Below, one piece after another: positions 1 through 6,524 of a stretch of 7,743 bases of DNA. A program made the position numbers and the translations under genes. Source of the stretch: Chlorobiota bacterium (GTDB taxonomy: Bacteria > Bacteroidota > Bacteroidia > Bacteroidales > JAADGE01); the NCBI GenBank assembly GCA_030592825.1, contig JAUVIG010000172.1:1-7743 (forward strand), written 5' to 3'. Under the pieces are notes generated by a model that worked only from the letters and a program-made list of their open reading frames with translations, did no database searches and was not told the DNA's origin. Positions within the stretch are counted from its first letter, which is position 1; each line of letters opens with the position of its first letter.

Positions 1-416
1 ATACTTGAAGATTTCTCAGAATTAATATTATAGATATTTTTTATAGTATTAATTATTTTTGTTTTGTCAGAATCATTAAGTTGTTGAAAAGTTACATTAA
101 TAAAAAACAGTTCATTATTTAAAAAGTGAAAACTTTTAAGGATATTATATTTAGAAAATTTGATATTATAAAAAAGAATAAAATGAGAGTTATCAATTTC
201 AGAGCGCTCTTTAAAAACCGGTTTCCCGAATCGGTTAATAATATTTTTCTTTTTTAAATGCAATAGTTTTGAATTATTAAGAAATGCATAAGGAATTGAA
301 AGAACATCTTTCATGTTAAATATTGACAGGTAATACTCCAAGCTCTGATATTTCAGAAAGTAAGTATAATAATAATAGTCATTTTGATTTTTTCTGTACT
401 TATTTAAACGTTTCAT
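1..416 (-). CDS. Partial hypothetical protein, N-terminal 138 codons, C-terminus beyond left edge
   Basis: This minus-strand frame is open from an ATG at 416-414 to the window edge without a stop, giving 138 codons; the rest of the gene lies outside. I do not recognise the family. The protein starts MKRLNKYRKN, has no signal peptide or membrane segment, and is rich in Tyr, Lys, Asn and Phe, with a YYYYTYF run at residues 14-20. A patch around residues 58-115 (INRFGKPVF, then FILFYNIKF and FHFLNNELFF) reads as alternating beta-strands, and residues 112-130 look helical, so a small folded cytoplasmic protein is likely. An AAAAGGT sequence four bases before the ATG could serve as a weak ribosome binding site. 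The gene is divergent from the secretion operon, so a shared function is not implied. Coding status is inferred from the long open frame in AT-rich DNA, where stops are frequent, and from the plausible start. Confidence 0.68.
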   Translation of the reverse strand, partial: MKRLNKYRKNQNDYYYYTYFLKYQSLEYYLSIFNMKDVLSIPYAFLNNSKLLHLKKKNIINRFGKPVFKERSEIDNSHFILFYNIKFSKYNILKSFHFLNNELFFINVTFQQLNDSDKTKIINTIKNIYNINSEKSSS

Positions 417-437
417 TTTTACCTTTTAAATTATAAG

Positions 438-445
438 CAAAACTA
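438..445 (-). promoter_or_regulatory. Candidate Bacteroidota -7 promoter element for the leftward gene
   Basis: On the minus strand this reads TAGTTTTG, an exact match to the TAnnTTTG element used by the primary sigma factor of Bacteroidota. It lies 21 nt upstream of the ATG at 416, which would give a very short leader. No convincing TTG-type -33 element sits at the usual 17-23 bp upstream; the nearest CAA on the plus strand (458-460) is too close. In DNA this AT-rich, a chance match is quite possible. Confidence 0.35.
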
Positions 446-598
446 TTACTTATAGGTCAATATTATTTAGGTGAAAACACTTATAAAAACTTTTACATTT
501 AAAACGGTATAAAATACTTATATAGATTTTATTTGATATTTCAATCTTTGGTTAAACTTACATATTCACTTTTATATGGGTGATTTAACTTAAATTTC

Positions 599-624
599 TA
601 AAAATATTTCAATTAGTATTTTTA
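599..624. repeat. Perfect 8-bp inverted repeat upstream of operon promoter
   Basis: TAAAAATA (599-606) is followed after a 10-nt spacer by its exact reverse complement TATTTTTA (617-624). The dyad ends 27 bp before the candidate -7 box at 652, so it would lie roughly 40 to 65 bases upstream of the transcription start, a position where activators often bind. It is not followed by a T-run in the style of a terminator and lies far from the end of any gene on the plus strand. The arms are almost pure A/T, so chance is a serious alternative. Confidence 0.35.
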
Positions 625-651
625 ACTCTTAATAATGCATTGATTCCGCCC

Positions 652-659
652 TACATTTG
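652..659 (+). promoter_or_regulatory. Candidate Bacteroidota -7 promoter element for the secretion operon
   Basis: TACATTTG matches the TAnnTTTG consensus of Bacteroidota housekeeping promoters exactly. Transcription would start near 665, leaving a leader of about 40 nt before the ATG at 703. No clear TTG-type -33 element is visible at the expected distance (around 629-635), so the promoter may be weak or activator-dependent. Its placement directly upstream of four tightly spaced genes makes it the best candidate for driving the whole operon. Confidence 0.5.
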
Positions 660-702
660 TATCAGAAATTAAAAAAATTATTAACGCATTAATTATAAAG
701 TC

Positions 703-1197
703 ATGAAAAAATATATGAAAATCATTTGGATCACGACAATTATTTGTTTCTCGGGAAGCAGTATTGTCGTATTGGGTAATAATTCTTTTCCGAAAAAAGT
801 GCCTGATAAAACTTTTAAAGTAAGCAGTAAATCAAAAACAGTTAAAATGGTAAAAGGACAAACCTACCGTATGAAAATGAAATTAAGAGAAAACAGGTAT
901 TATTTTCTTTCGGTAAAAGGTAAAAAAAGTTTGGGTTGTGTTCAATATAAGATCATTAATGCAAATAATGAAAATTCAATCATTTTTGATAATTCTGCTT
1001 ATGAATTTGATAATAATATGACCTTTTATAATGAATTTGAAAGAGAAGTTATCGTAGAAATAAGAACCATGCCTTGTTGTCTAAGTGAAAATCTCACTAA
1101 AAAATACGGAGTAAAATTACTTTTTGCAAACAAAAAACTGAAAAAAAATGAAGACTCTGATATTAACTATAATTATAATTTGTACGCAATTAATTAA
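703..1197 (+). CDS. Small secreted protein of unknown function, first gene of the T9SS operon
   Basis: The product has 164 residues. It starts with a Lys-rich N-terminus and a hydrophobic core (residues 6-25, IIWITTIICF then SSIVVLG), a good Sec signal peptide probably cleaved near residue 25. An in-frame ATG at 715 is an alternative start, but it would shorten the positively charged N-region. The mature part is Lys-rich and beta-strand-like: VKMVKGQTYRMKMKL (48-62), a YYFLSVKG strand (66-73), LGCVQYKII (77-85), a FDN turn (95-97), EVIVEI (115-120), Cys125-Cys126, and YGVKLLF (135-141). This suggests a compact beta-sandwich. I recall broadly similar small proteins near PKD/type B sorting-domain genes in other Bacteroidota, but I cannot name a family. 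There is no lipobox and no visible T9SS sorting domain, so a periplasmic location is most likely. The last 16-17 codons overlap the start of the PKD gene, and that low-complexity tail (NYNYNLYAIN) may be incidental. Confidence 0.75.
   Translation: MKKYMKIIWITTIICFSGSSIVVLGNNSFPKKVPDKTFKVSSKSKTVKMVKGQTYRMKMKLRENRYYFLSVKGKKSLGCVQYKIINANNENSIIFDNSAYEFDNNMTFYNEFEREVIVEIRTMPCCLSENLTKKYGVKLLFANKKLKKNEDSDINYNYNLYAIN
1141..1197 (+). other. 50-nt gene overlap with an A8 run at the downstream start codon
   Basis: The ATG of the PKD gene (1148-1150) lies inside the upstream gene, whose TAA is at 1195-1197. The start is fixed from both sides. In the PKD frame a TGA stop at 1139-1141 lies just upstream, and the next internal Met comes only about 200 residues later, after the signal peptide and the first two PKD domains. 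The final A of an eight-A run (1141-1148) is the first base of the start codon, and no G-rich Shine-Dalgarno sequence precedes it. The arrangement favours translational coupling: ribosomes translating the first gene open the start of the second. Confidence 0.7.
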
Positions 1198-4100
1198 TAT
1201 TAAAGCCCAAGTTCAAGCAAATTTTAATGCTGATATAACTGAAGGTTGTAATTCAATTGTCGTTACCTTTGAAAATCTTTCCTCTCCGCCTGCAGGTTTA
1301 ACATACTTATGGGATTTTGGCAACGGAAGTACTTCAACATTTTTTGAACCTACTGTTGCTTATACGCTGCCGGGAAGTTATACCGTAAAATTAATTGTGT
1401 TTGACGGTGTAGAATATGACACATTAATAAAAGAAAATTATATTAATGTTTATTCACAACCACAAGTAAATATTGATATCACAGGAGAAGATATAGGATG
1501 TGCTCCGCATAATATTCAATTTCTTGATAATTCACTAGCCGGAAGCGGTTCAATTGTTCAGTGGTATTGGGATTTTGGCGACGGAACAATTAGTACTGAA
1601 CAAAATCCTTTTCATACATTCTATTACCAAAGTGATTTTTCAGTATCATTAATAGTTACAGATGATAATAACTGTACGGGAATAGGTTCTTATGAGAATT
1701 TAATTTCTGTATTTAAACCTGCTGCTGATTTTCTCGCTGATCCTGTTAATTCCTGTATGTCATCATTGGAAGTTAATTTTTATAATAATTCCGAAGGATT
1801 TGGTGAATTGACTTTCGAATGGGACTTTGGTGATGGTTCTACATCTGATGAGACTCATCCCGTACATACCTATAATTCTAACGGAAACTACAGTGTAAAA
1901 CTTATTACTACTGATGAACTGTTATGTTCTGATACTGTGATCAGGGAGAATTATATTGTATTATCAGGTGTTAATGCAGAATTTACAGTTGAAAGAGATA
2001 CTTTATGTCCGAATGAAGATCTCCTGATTACAAATCTGTCAGAGAATGCAAAATCTTATTTGTGGGATTTTGGTGACGGTACTTTTTCAGAAGCTGAAAA
2101 CCCTGTTCACAGTTATTCTCTCCCCGGAAATTATGAAGTAACACTGACAGCTGATCATGTATTCGGTTGTGTTGATACATATAGTATTATGATTAATGTT
2201 GAAGATGTAACAGCTGATTTTTATTTGTCTGATGAGTTTTCTTGTGAAATTCCTGTATCAATTGAATATTATAATAATTCACAAAATGCAGTCAGTTATG
2301 AGTGGCATTTCGGAAACGGTGAAATATCTTATGAAACAAATCCTGTTATTGTTTACAATAAAAAAGGTGTATATTCTGATACTCTTATTGCTGTAAGTTC
2401 ACATGGTTGCAGAGCTGAAAAAATAATAGAAAACAGTTTGACAATTTTATTACCCCGAGCATATTTTAAGCCTAACATGTGGGTTGATCCATGGGATATT
2501 AAAGGCTGTGCTCCTCTGACAGTTAATTTCACTGACGAATCAGTTTATCAAACTGAATATGATGAAATTACTAATTATCACTGGAGTTTTGGAGACGGCA
2601 GTCAAAGCAACGAAGAAAATCCTACACATATTTTTAATGATGTAGGAGTATATAATGTGAGTTATTTTTTTGAAACTCAAAGAGGGTGCGTTTCCACATC
2701 ATATTATGCTAAAGCAAAAGTAGGAACAGAACAAACAGCAGATTTTATTAAAAACTTACCTGATACAATTTGTGCTTCTCAAGCAATTCAATTCTTTGAC
2801 AAATCTCAAGACAGTACACTGATAAATGAATGGTATTGGAGATTTGGTGACGATGAATATTCATTAATACAAGACCCGGTTCATACTTATGTAGATACAG
2901 GATATATGGATGTGAAGTTACAAGCATATTATAACGGGTGCGGAGTTGCTGAAGAAAAGAAAAACTTTGTTTATGTAAAAGGTCCGATTGTCAAAGTTGA
3001 TTATAATGTAGAATGCGATAATCCGTATGATGCATTCTTAAACAGTAATGCAATTGGCGTTGAAAAGGTATATTGGGATTTTGGTGACGGTTCTCCTGTT
3101 GATTCAATAAATATTAATCCTAAACATACATATCCGAATAATGAAGATTATACTGTAAATTTAATTGCTGTAAACAACAGTAATAACTGTAGTTTCTCAT
3201 CAAGCAAAACACTTTATATAAGAGACATTAAGGCTGATTTTAATATAGGCAACAGTATAGGTTGTGAAAATTTACAAGTTAAGTTAAGCAGTGAAGCTTG
3301 CCAAGACGAATATTATTCTTTCGAATCAAGTGAATACGGTATATATCTGTGGGATTTTGGTGACGGTAATAAATTATTAACTAATTCTGTTGAAATATCG
3401 CATATCTATAAAAATAAAGGAAACTATTCTTTAAAATTACTTGTTAGTGATATCAGGGGATGTAAAGATTCTCTTATCAAAGAAGTTAAAATATTTAAAC
3501 CTGAACCGGATTTTAATGCAGATGATCTAATAGGTTGTATGCCAATGGAAGTAACTTTTAATAATTTATCTGAAAGTGATACTGCAATAGTTTCTTGGGA
3601 ATGGGACTTTGGAGATAATACAACTTCATCAGATGAAAATCCTGTTCATTCTTACGGTAATTTTGGAACTTTTGATGTAACATTAACTGCTGTGGATTTG
3701 TTAGGTTGTATAGGAACGATAAATAAAAATAACTATATTGAAGCTTTTAAGCCAATTCCGGATTTTACGGCTGATGATAATACTATTTGTCTTGGTGATA
3801 CAATCAGTTTTTTTCCTCAAGATACAAGCAATATAATCTCATATCAATGGGATTTTGGTGACGGATCATCATCAAAAGATATTTATCCTAAACATAAATA
3901 TAAAAATTCCGGTTATTATTCCGTTACTTTAACTTTAATTGATGAACAAGGATGTGATTCAACTCAAATTATTAATAACTTTATCTATATTCAAGATATA
4001 CCTGTTCCTGAATTTACATCATCCGGAGTTTTTGCTGACTGCTATCCCTTTCAAGTAAATTTTATTGACAGTACTGATAATTCTGATGTAATTGATTGGT

Positions 4101-5482
4101 ATTGGAGTTTTGGTGACGGTGAAACATCATCTCATTTAACAAATCCGATACATATTTATACAAGCCCAGGAAGTTATGATGTCAGTTTGAATGTTATAAC
4201 CGAAAACGGATGTACGGGAAAACATACAGAATTTAATTATATTGAAATAAAGGGCCCCGTTGCTGTTATTAATGCACCTGATACTGTTTGCAGAAATGAA
4301 GAAGCATTGTTTATTGCAGAAGATCAAGAAGATGTGTTTGGTCTGCAATGGATATTTGGTGACGGAAGTACTTCATCTGAAGACACAGCATATCACAGTT
4401 ATGATAATATCGGATATATGTATCCCATATTACTGTTAAAAAGTGATGATCTGGGTACTTGTGACAAATATCTGACAGACTCATTGTACATTCCACAGCT
4501 TTTGCCTGAAATAATTGTTGTTGATAATCTGTATTCAGATTGTGTACCTTTTGAGTTTAATGCATATAATAATTGTACCGAAGCTGATACTTGGTTTTGG
4601 GATTTTGGTGACGGGTCATATTCAAGTGTCTCGGATCCTGTTCATACCTATCCCAATGCGAATATTTATACAGTTAGATTAATAATTACTGACAATTTCG
4701 GGTGTAGTGATTCATCTGAAGTATTAATTGAAGCTTTTCCGTTACCGGTTATAACTCCTATAAATGACACTTTGATATGTCGAGGAGACGAAATCCAATT
4801 AAAAGTATCCGGAGCAGAAAACTATAACTGGTTACCTAAAATGTATTTAGATGATCAATATGCAAATATGCCAAACTCTAAACCTGATTCTACAATTACT
4901 TATATAGTTACCGGTACAGATATAAACGGTTGCATAAATAATTCAAGTTTAACTCTCACTGTTCAGCAAGAACCACAAGTTAATATTAATGATACTGCTG
5001 TTATTATAGGAGAACAAGTAATATTAGATGCATATTCAAATGATATTTTAACTTATGAATGGTTCCCCGATTATGAATTAAGTTGTAATGACTGTCCTGT
5101 AATTACTGCAATTCCTATGGAATCTACTTTATATGAAATTACCGTTACTGATACTGCTGAATGTTTTTCTTTAACTTATGATGTGTTTATTGATATTATT
5201 AAAGAATATACAGTAGATGTACCGGCTGCATTTACTCCGAACGGAGACGGAATTAATGATATGGTATTTGTAAGAGGATGGGGTGTTGATAATTTAATTC
5301 TTTTCAAAATTTTTAATCGTTACGGAGAAATTGTATTTGAAACTACTGATAAATTTATAGGCTGGGATGGTACTTATAAAGGAGAAATGCAAGGAGTTGA
5401 AACTTATACATACTTTGTATCAGTAGAAACATATGAAAATGAAATTTTAACTAAAAGAGGTACAATTAAACTTTTAAAATAA
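1148..5482 (+). CDS. Giant 14-PKD-domain surface protein with T9SS type B C-terminal sorting domain
   Basis: The product has 1444 residues. A Sec signal peptide ends at IKA (18-20), before QVQANF. Fourteen PKD domains follow, each marked by WDFGDG or a variant; the motif Trp falls at residues 55, 141, 225, 306, 386, 479, 564, 643, 735, 819, 901, 986, 1068 and 1151, a mean spacing of 84. Each motif is followed by an NPVHTY-like segment and a VxLxxxD strand. Two non-PKD Ig-like domains (about 1199-1275 and 1276-1355; the second has a CNDC motif) lead to the sorting domain at 1358-1444, with VPAAFTPNGDGIND, FNRYGEIVFE, WDG and a terminal KRGTIKLLK. This is the CHU_C/gliding-motility type, so the protein is expected to cross the outer membrane by the T9SS and stay on or leave the surface. 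PKD arrays usually act as adhesive or spacer stalks. No catalytic domain is visible, so an adhesin or matrix role is an inference. The partner PorP/SprF gene starts 5 nt downstream. Confidence 0.96.
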   Translation: MKTLILTIIIICTQLINIKAQVQANFNADITEGCNSIVVTFENLSSPPAGLTYLWDFGNGSTSTFFEPTVAYTLPGSYTVKLIVFDGVEYDTLIKENYINVYSQPQVNIDITGEDIGCAPHNIQFLDNSLAGSGSIVQWYWDFGDGTISTEQNPFHTFYYQSDFSVSLIVTDDNNCTGIGSYENLISVFKPAADFLADPVNSCMSSLEVNFYNNSEGFGELTFEWDFGDGSTSDETHPVHTYNSNGNYSVKLITTDELLCSDTVIRENYIVLSGVNAEFTVERDTLCPNEDLLITNLSENAKSYLWDFGDGTFSEAENPVHSYSLPGNYEVTLTADHVFGCVDTYSIMINVEDVTADFYLSDEFSCEIPVSIEYYNNSQNAVSYEWHFGNGEISYETNPVIVYNKKGVYSDTLIAVSSHGCRAEKIIENSLTILLPRAYFKPNMWVDPWDIKGCAPLTVNFTDESVYQTEYDEITNYHWSFGDGSQSNEENPTHIFNDVGVYNVSYFFETQRGCVSTSYYAKAKVGTEQTADFIKNLPDTICASQAIQFFDKSQDSTLINEWYWRFGDDEYSLIQDPVHTYVDTGYMDVKLQAYYNGCGVAEEKKNFVYVKGPIVKVDYNVECDNPYDAFLNSNAIGVEKVYWDFGDGSPVDSININPKHTYPNNEDYTVNLIAVNNSNNCSFSSSKTLYIRDIKADFNIGNSIGCENLQVKLSSEACQDEYYSFESSEYGIYLWDFGDGNKLLTNSVEISHIYKNKGNYSLKLLVSDIRGCKDSLIKEVKIFKPEPDFNADDLIGCMPMEVTFNNLSESDTAIVSWEWDFGDNTTSSDENPVHSYGNFGTFDVTLTAVDLLGCIGTINKNNYIEAFKPIPDFTADDNTICLGDTISFFPQDTSNIISYQWDFGDGSSSKDIYPKHKYKNSGYYSVTLTLIDEQGCDSTQIINNFIYIQDIPVPEFTSSGVFADCYPFQVNFIDSTDNSDVIDWYWSFGDGETSSHLTNPIHIYTSPGSYDVSLNVITENGCTGKHTEFNYIEIKGPVAVINAPDTVCRNEEALFIAEDQEDVFGLQWIFGDGSTSSEDTAYHSYDNIGYMYPILLLKSDDLGTCDKYLTDSLYIPQLLPEIIVVDNLYSDCVPFEFNAYNNCTEADTWFWDFGDGSYSSVSDPVHTYPNANIYTVRLIITDNFGCSDSSEVLIEAFPLPVITPINDTLICRGDEIQLKVSGAENYNWLPKMYLDDQYANMPNSKPDSTITYIVTGTDINGCINNSSLTLTVQQEPQVNINDTAVIIGEQVILDAYSNDILTYEWFPDYELSCNDCPVITAIPMESTLYEITVTDTAECFSLTYDVFIDIIKEYTVDVPAAFTPNGDGINDMVFVRGWGVDNLILFKIFNRYGEIVFETTDKFIGWDGTYKGEMQGVETYTYFVSVETYENEILTKRGTIKLLK
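1214..4741 (+). repeat. Array of 14 diverged PKD-domain coding repeats, about 252 bp each
   Basis: The repeats are tandem at protein level (79 to 93 residues between motif tryptophans) but diverged in DNA. The best-preserved DNA block is the WDFGDG codon run: the 17-nt string tgggattttggtgacgg is identical at 2063-2079, 3074-3090, 3350-3366, 3848-3864 and 4598-4614, with near matches at 1310 and 1568. Linkers of the FKPxPDFxADD type recur between repeats 2/3, 9/10 and 10/11, suggesting that these arose by later duplications. Thirteen of the 14 repeats carry a cysteine pair, one at the A-strand and one before the final strand; repeat 1 has only the first. Confidence 0.9.
5219..5479 (+). other. 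T9SS type B C-terminal sorting domain (CHU_C-like)
   Basis: Residues 1358-1444 of the PKD protein carry the full signature of this domain: VPAAFTPNGDGIND at the start, a central FKIFNRYGEIVFE strand, a WDGTYKG turn, a TYTYFVSVETYE strand and a closing RGTIKLLK. The length of 87 residues is that of a complete domain and it contains no cysteine. In studied systems, type B domains need a cognate PorP/SprF-family protein for export, which matches the next gene. Confidence 0.93.
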
Positions 5483-5487
5483 CAATT

Positions 5488-6504
5488 ATGAGACATTTCT
5501 ATTTCATATCATTTATAATAATATTTTTGATTTACGGTAATATCGGTAACAGCCAAGATATCCATTTTTCAAAATTCTTATCTGCACCTCTTATTTTAAA
5601 TCCGGCTAATACAACAAATTATCACGGTAATTGGTGTCTGATTTCAAATTTCAGAAATCAAGGAACAGGAACACCGGATCCTTATGTAACAACATCTGTT
5701 GCATTTGATTTTCCGGTTTATATAAAAAATGAAAGAGCGGGTCTCGGTTTTATATGGATAAACGATAAATCAGCTCAAAATACATTATTTGTAAACAAGT
5801 TGTATTTAAGTTCAGCTTATTTTGTCAGAATATCACAAAGATCGTACTTACATATGGGATTACAAGCAGGTTATGTTCATAAAAAGTTTGATTATAATAA
5901 TCTTACATTTCCGGACCAATTTGACATGACATCAGGTTATTTTAATTCAGACATGTACACAAATGAAGTTTTAGAGAACTCAACATTATCATATTTGGAT
6001 TTAAATTGGGGCTTAATATGGAGTTATAAAGCTCCGAAATTTACATCAGAAATTGGTGTCGCAATGTTTCATTATAATACTCCTCAAGAATCTTTTTCAA
6101 CTATTGAAAACAAGTTAAAGCCCAGATATGTTTATCATGCTTTTTTTGAAAAACTTTTTTTGAAAAACTTTTTTATCAAACCAAAAGCTCTTTATGTGAA
6201 TCAAAATATGGCTTCAGAATTATTGATAGGTTTTGATACCGGATTGCTGTTTCCGGAAAATAAAATAACTAAAAGCTTTTATGTTGGTGCATTTTTCAGA
6301 GGAGGATTTATGAGAAATCCGGATGCCTTTATTTTTAAGACAGGATTTAACTATAAGAATTTTGATATTTCATTAGGATATGATCTGGAAGTTCCGGGAT
6401 ACAACTTATTTATATACACCAAGAACTCGTTTGAATTGTCTGTAAGCTTTAGAAGACCGGAGACAAATATTAAAAATAAAACTATTCCGTGTTCAATTTT
6501 TTAA
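5488..6504 (+). CDS. PorP/SprF-family T9SS outer-membrane protein
   Basis: The product has 338 residues, the usual size for the family. A signal peptide (hydrophobic residues 4-18) ends near NSQ (21-23). The family signature follows directly: QDIHFSKF (23-30), SAPLILNPA (32-40), then the N-rich NFRNQ (54-58). Alternating aromatic strands fit a transmembrane beta-barrel: AGLGFIW (84-90), LYLSSAYF (105-112), HMGLQAGY (122-129), SELLIGFD (243-250), YVGAFFRGG (265-273), FDISLGYD (292-299). The end is also typical: SFELSVSFRRPE (314-325) and KTIPCSIF (331-338). Family members such as PorP and SprF sit in the outer membrane and support secretion or attachment of type B-domain cargo. As it starts 5 nt after the PKD gene, this one is probably dedicated to that protein and not the core T9SS PorP. 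A 14-bp tandem repeat lies in codons 218-227. Substrate specificity is inferred from position only. Confidence 0.93.
   Translation: MRHFYFISFIIIFLIYGNIGNSQDIHFSKFLSAPLILNPANTTNYHGNWCLISNFRNQGTGTPDPYVTTSVAFDFPVYIKNERAGLGFIWINDKSAQNTLFVNKLYLSSAYFVRISQRSYLHMGLQAGYVHKKFDYNNLTFPDQFDMTSGYFNSDMYTNEVLENSTLSYLDLNWGLIWSYKAPKFTSEIGVAMFHYNTPQESFSTIENKLKPRYVYHAFFEKLFLKNFFIKPKALYVNQNMASELLIGFDTGLLFPENKITKSFYVGAFFRGGFMRNPDAFIFKTGFNYKNFDISLGYDLEVPGYNLFIYTKNSFELSVSFRRPETNIKNKTIPCSIF
6140..6174 (+). repeat. 14-bp tandem repeat inside the PorP/SprF-family gene
   Basis: The unit ctttttttgaaaaa occurs twice head to tail (6140-6153 and 6154-6167), followed by a partial third copy (cttttttа-like start at 6168-6174). 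It encodes FFEKLFLKNFF (residues 219-229), with the two copies read in different frames because 14 is not a multiple of three. Sequence on both sides fits the family in the same frame, so the gene is intact in this copy number. Gain or loss of one unit, or of a T in either T7 run, would break the frame. Confidence 0.85.
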
Positions 6505-6524
6505 TTAAATGTAAAGATAAACAT

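Larger units (their letters stand above)
417..702. other. Divergent AT-rich intergenic region
   Basis: This 286-bp stretch separates the leftward partial gene from the rightward operon and contains no open frame that looks coding. It is dominated by A and T runs. The items worth noting are a leftward -7-like box at 438-445, a perfect 8-bp dyad at 599-606/617-624, and a rightward -7-like box at 652-659, each listed separately. No tRNA-like fold, riboswitch-like structure or G+C-rich terminator hairpin was seen. Confidence 0.7.

Noticed and set aside
432..454. TATAAG/CTTATA 6-bp inverted repeat around the leftward -7 box
   Set aside because: Six A/T-rich base pairs with an 11-nt loop are expected by chance in such sequence; too weak to list as a site.
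536..613. 10-bp direct repeat atatttcaat at 536-545 and 604-613
   Set aside because: Only two copies, made of common AT-rich words, with no consistent spacing to a promoter; probably chance.
4136..4348. Minus-strand open frame of 70 codons
   Set aside because: It lies entirely inside the PKD gene, antisense to well-conserved PKD repeats 12 and 13, and its translation shows no family-like features.
4311..4496. Minus-strand open frame of 61 codons
   Set aside because: Antisense shadow of PKD repeat 13 with no independent start signal or recognisable protein features.
1214..4741. Regularly spaced repeats as a CRISPR-like array
   Set aside because: The period is about 252 bp, the reading frame is continuous, and the repeats are PKD domains, so this is a protein repeat.
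5084..5095. CxxC motif (CNDC, residues 1313-1316) as a redox or metal site
   Set aside because: LSCxxCP-like sequences are common in the Ig-like domain preceding type B sorting domains in Bacteroidota, so it is most likely structural.
6505..6524. Possible terminator or promoter between the PorP/SprF and PorE-like genes
   Set aside because: The gap is 20 nt of A/T-rich sequence with no hairpin and no TAnnTTTG match; it looks like a simple intra-operon spacer.
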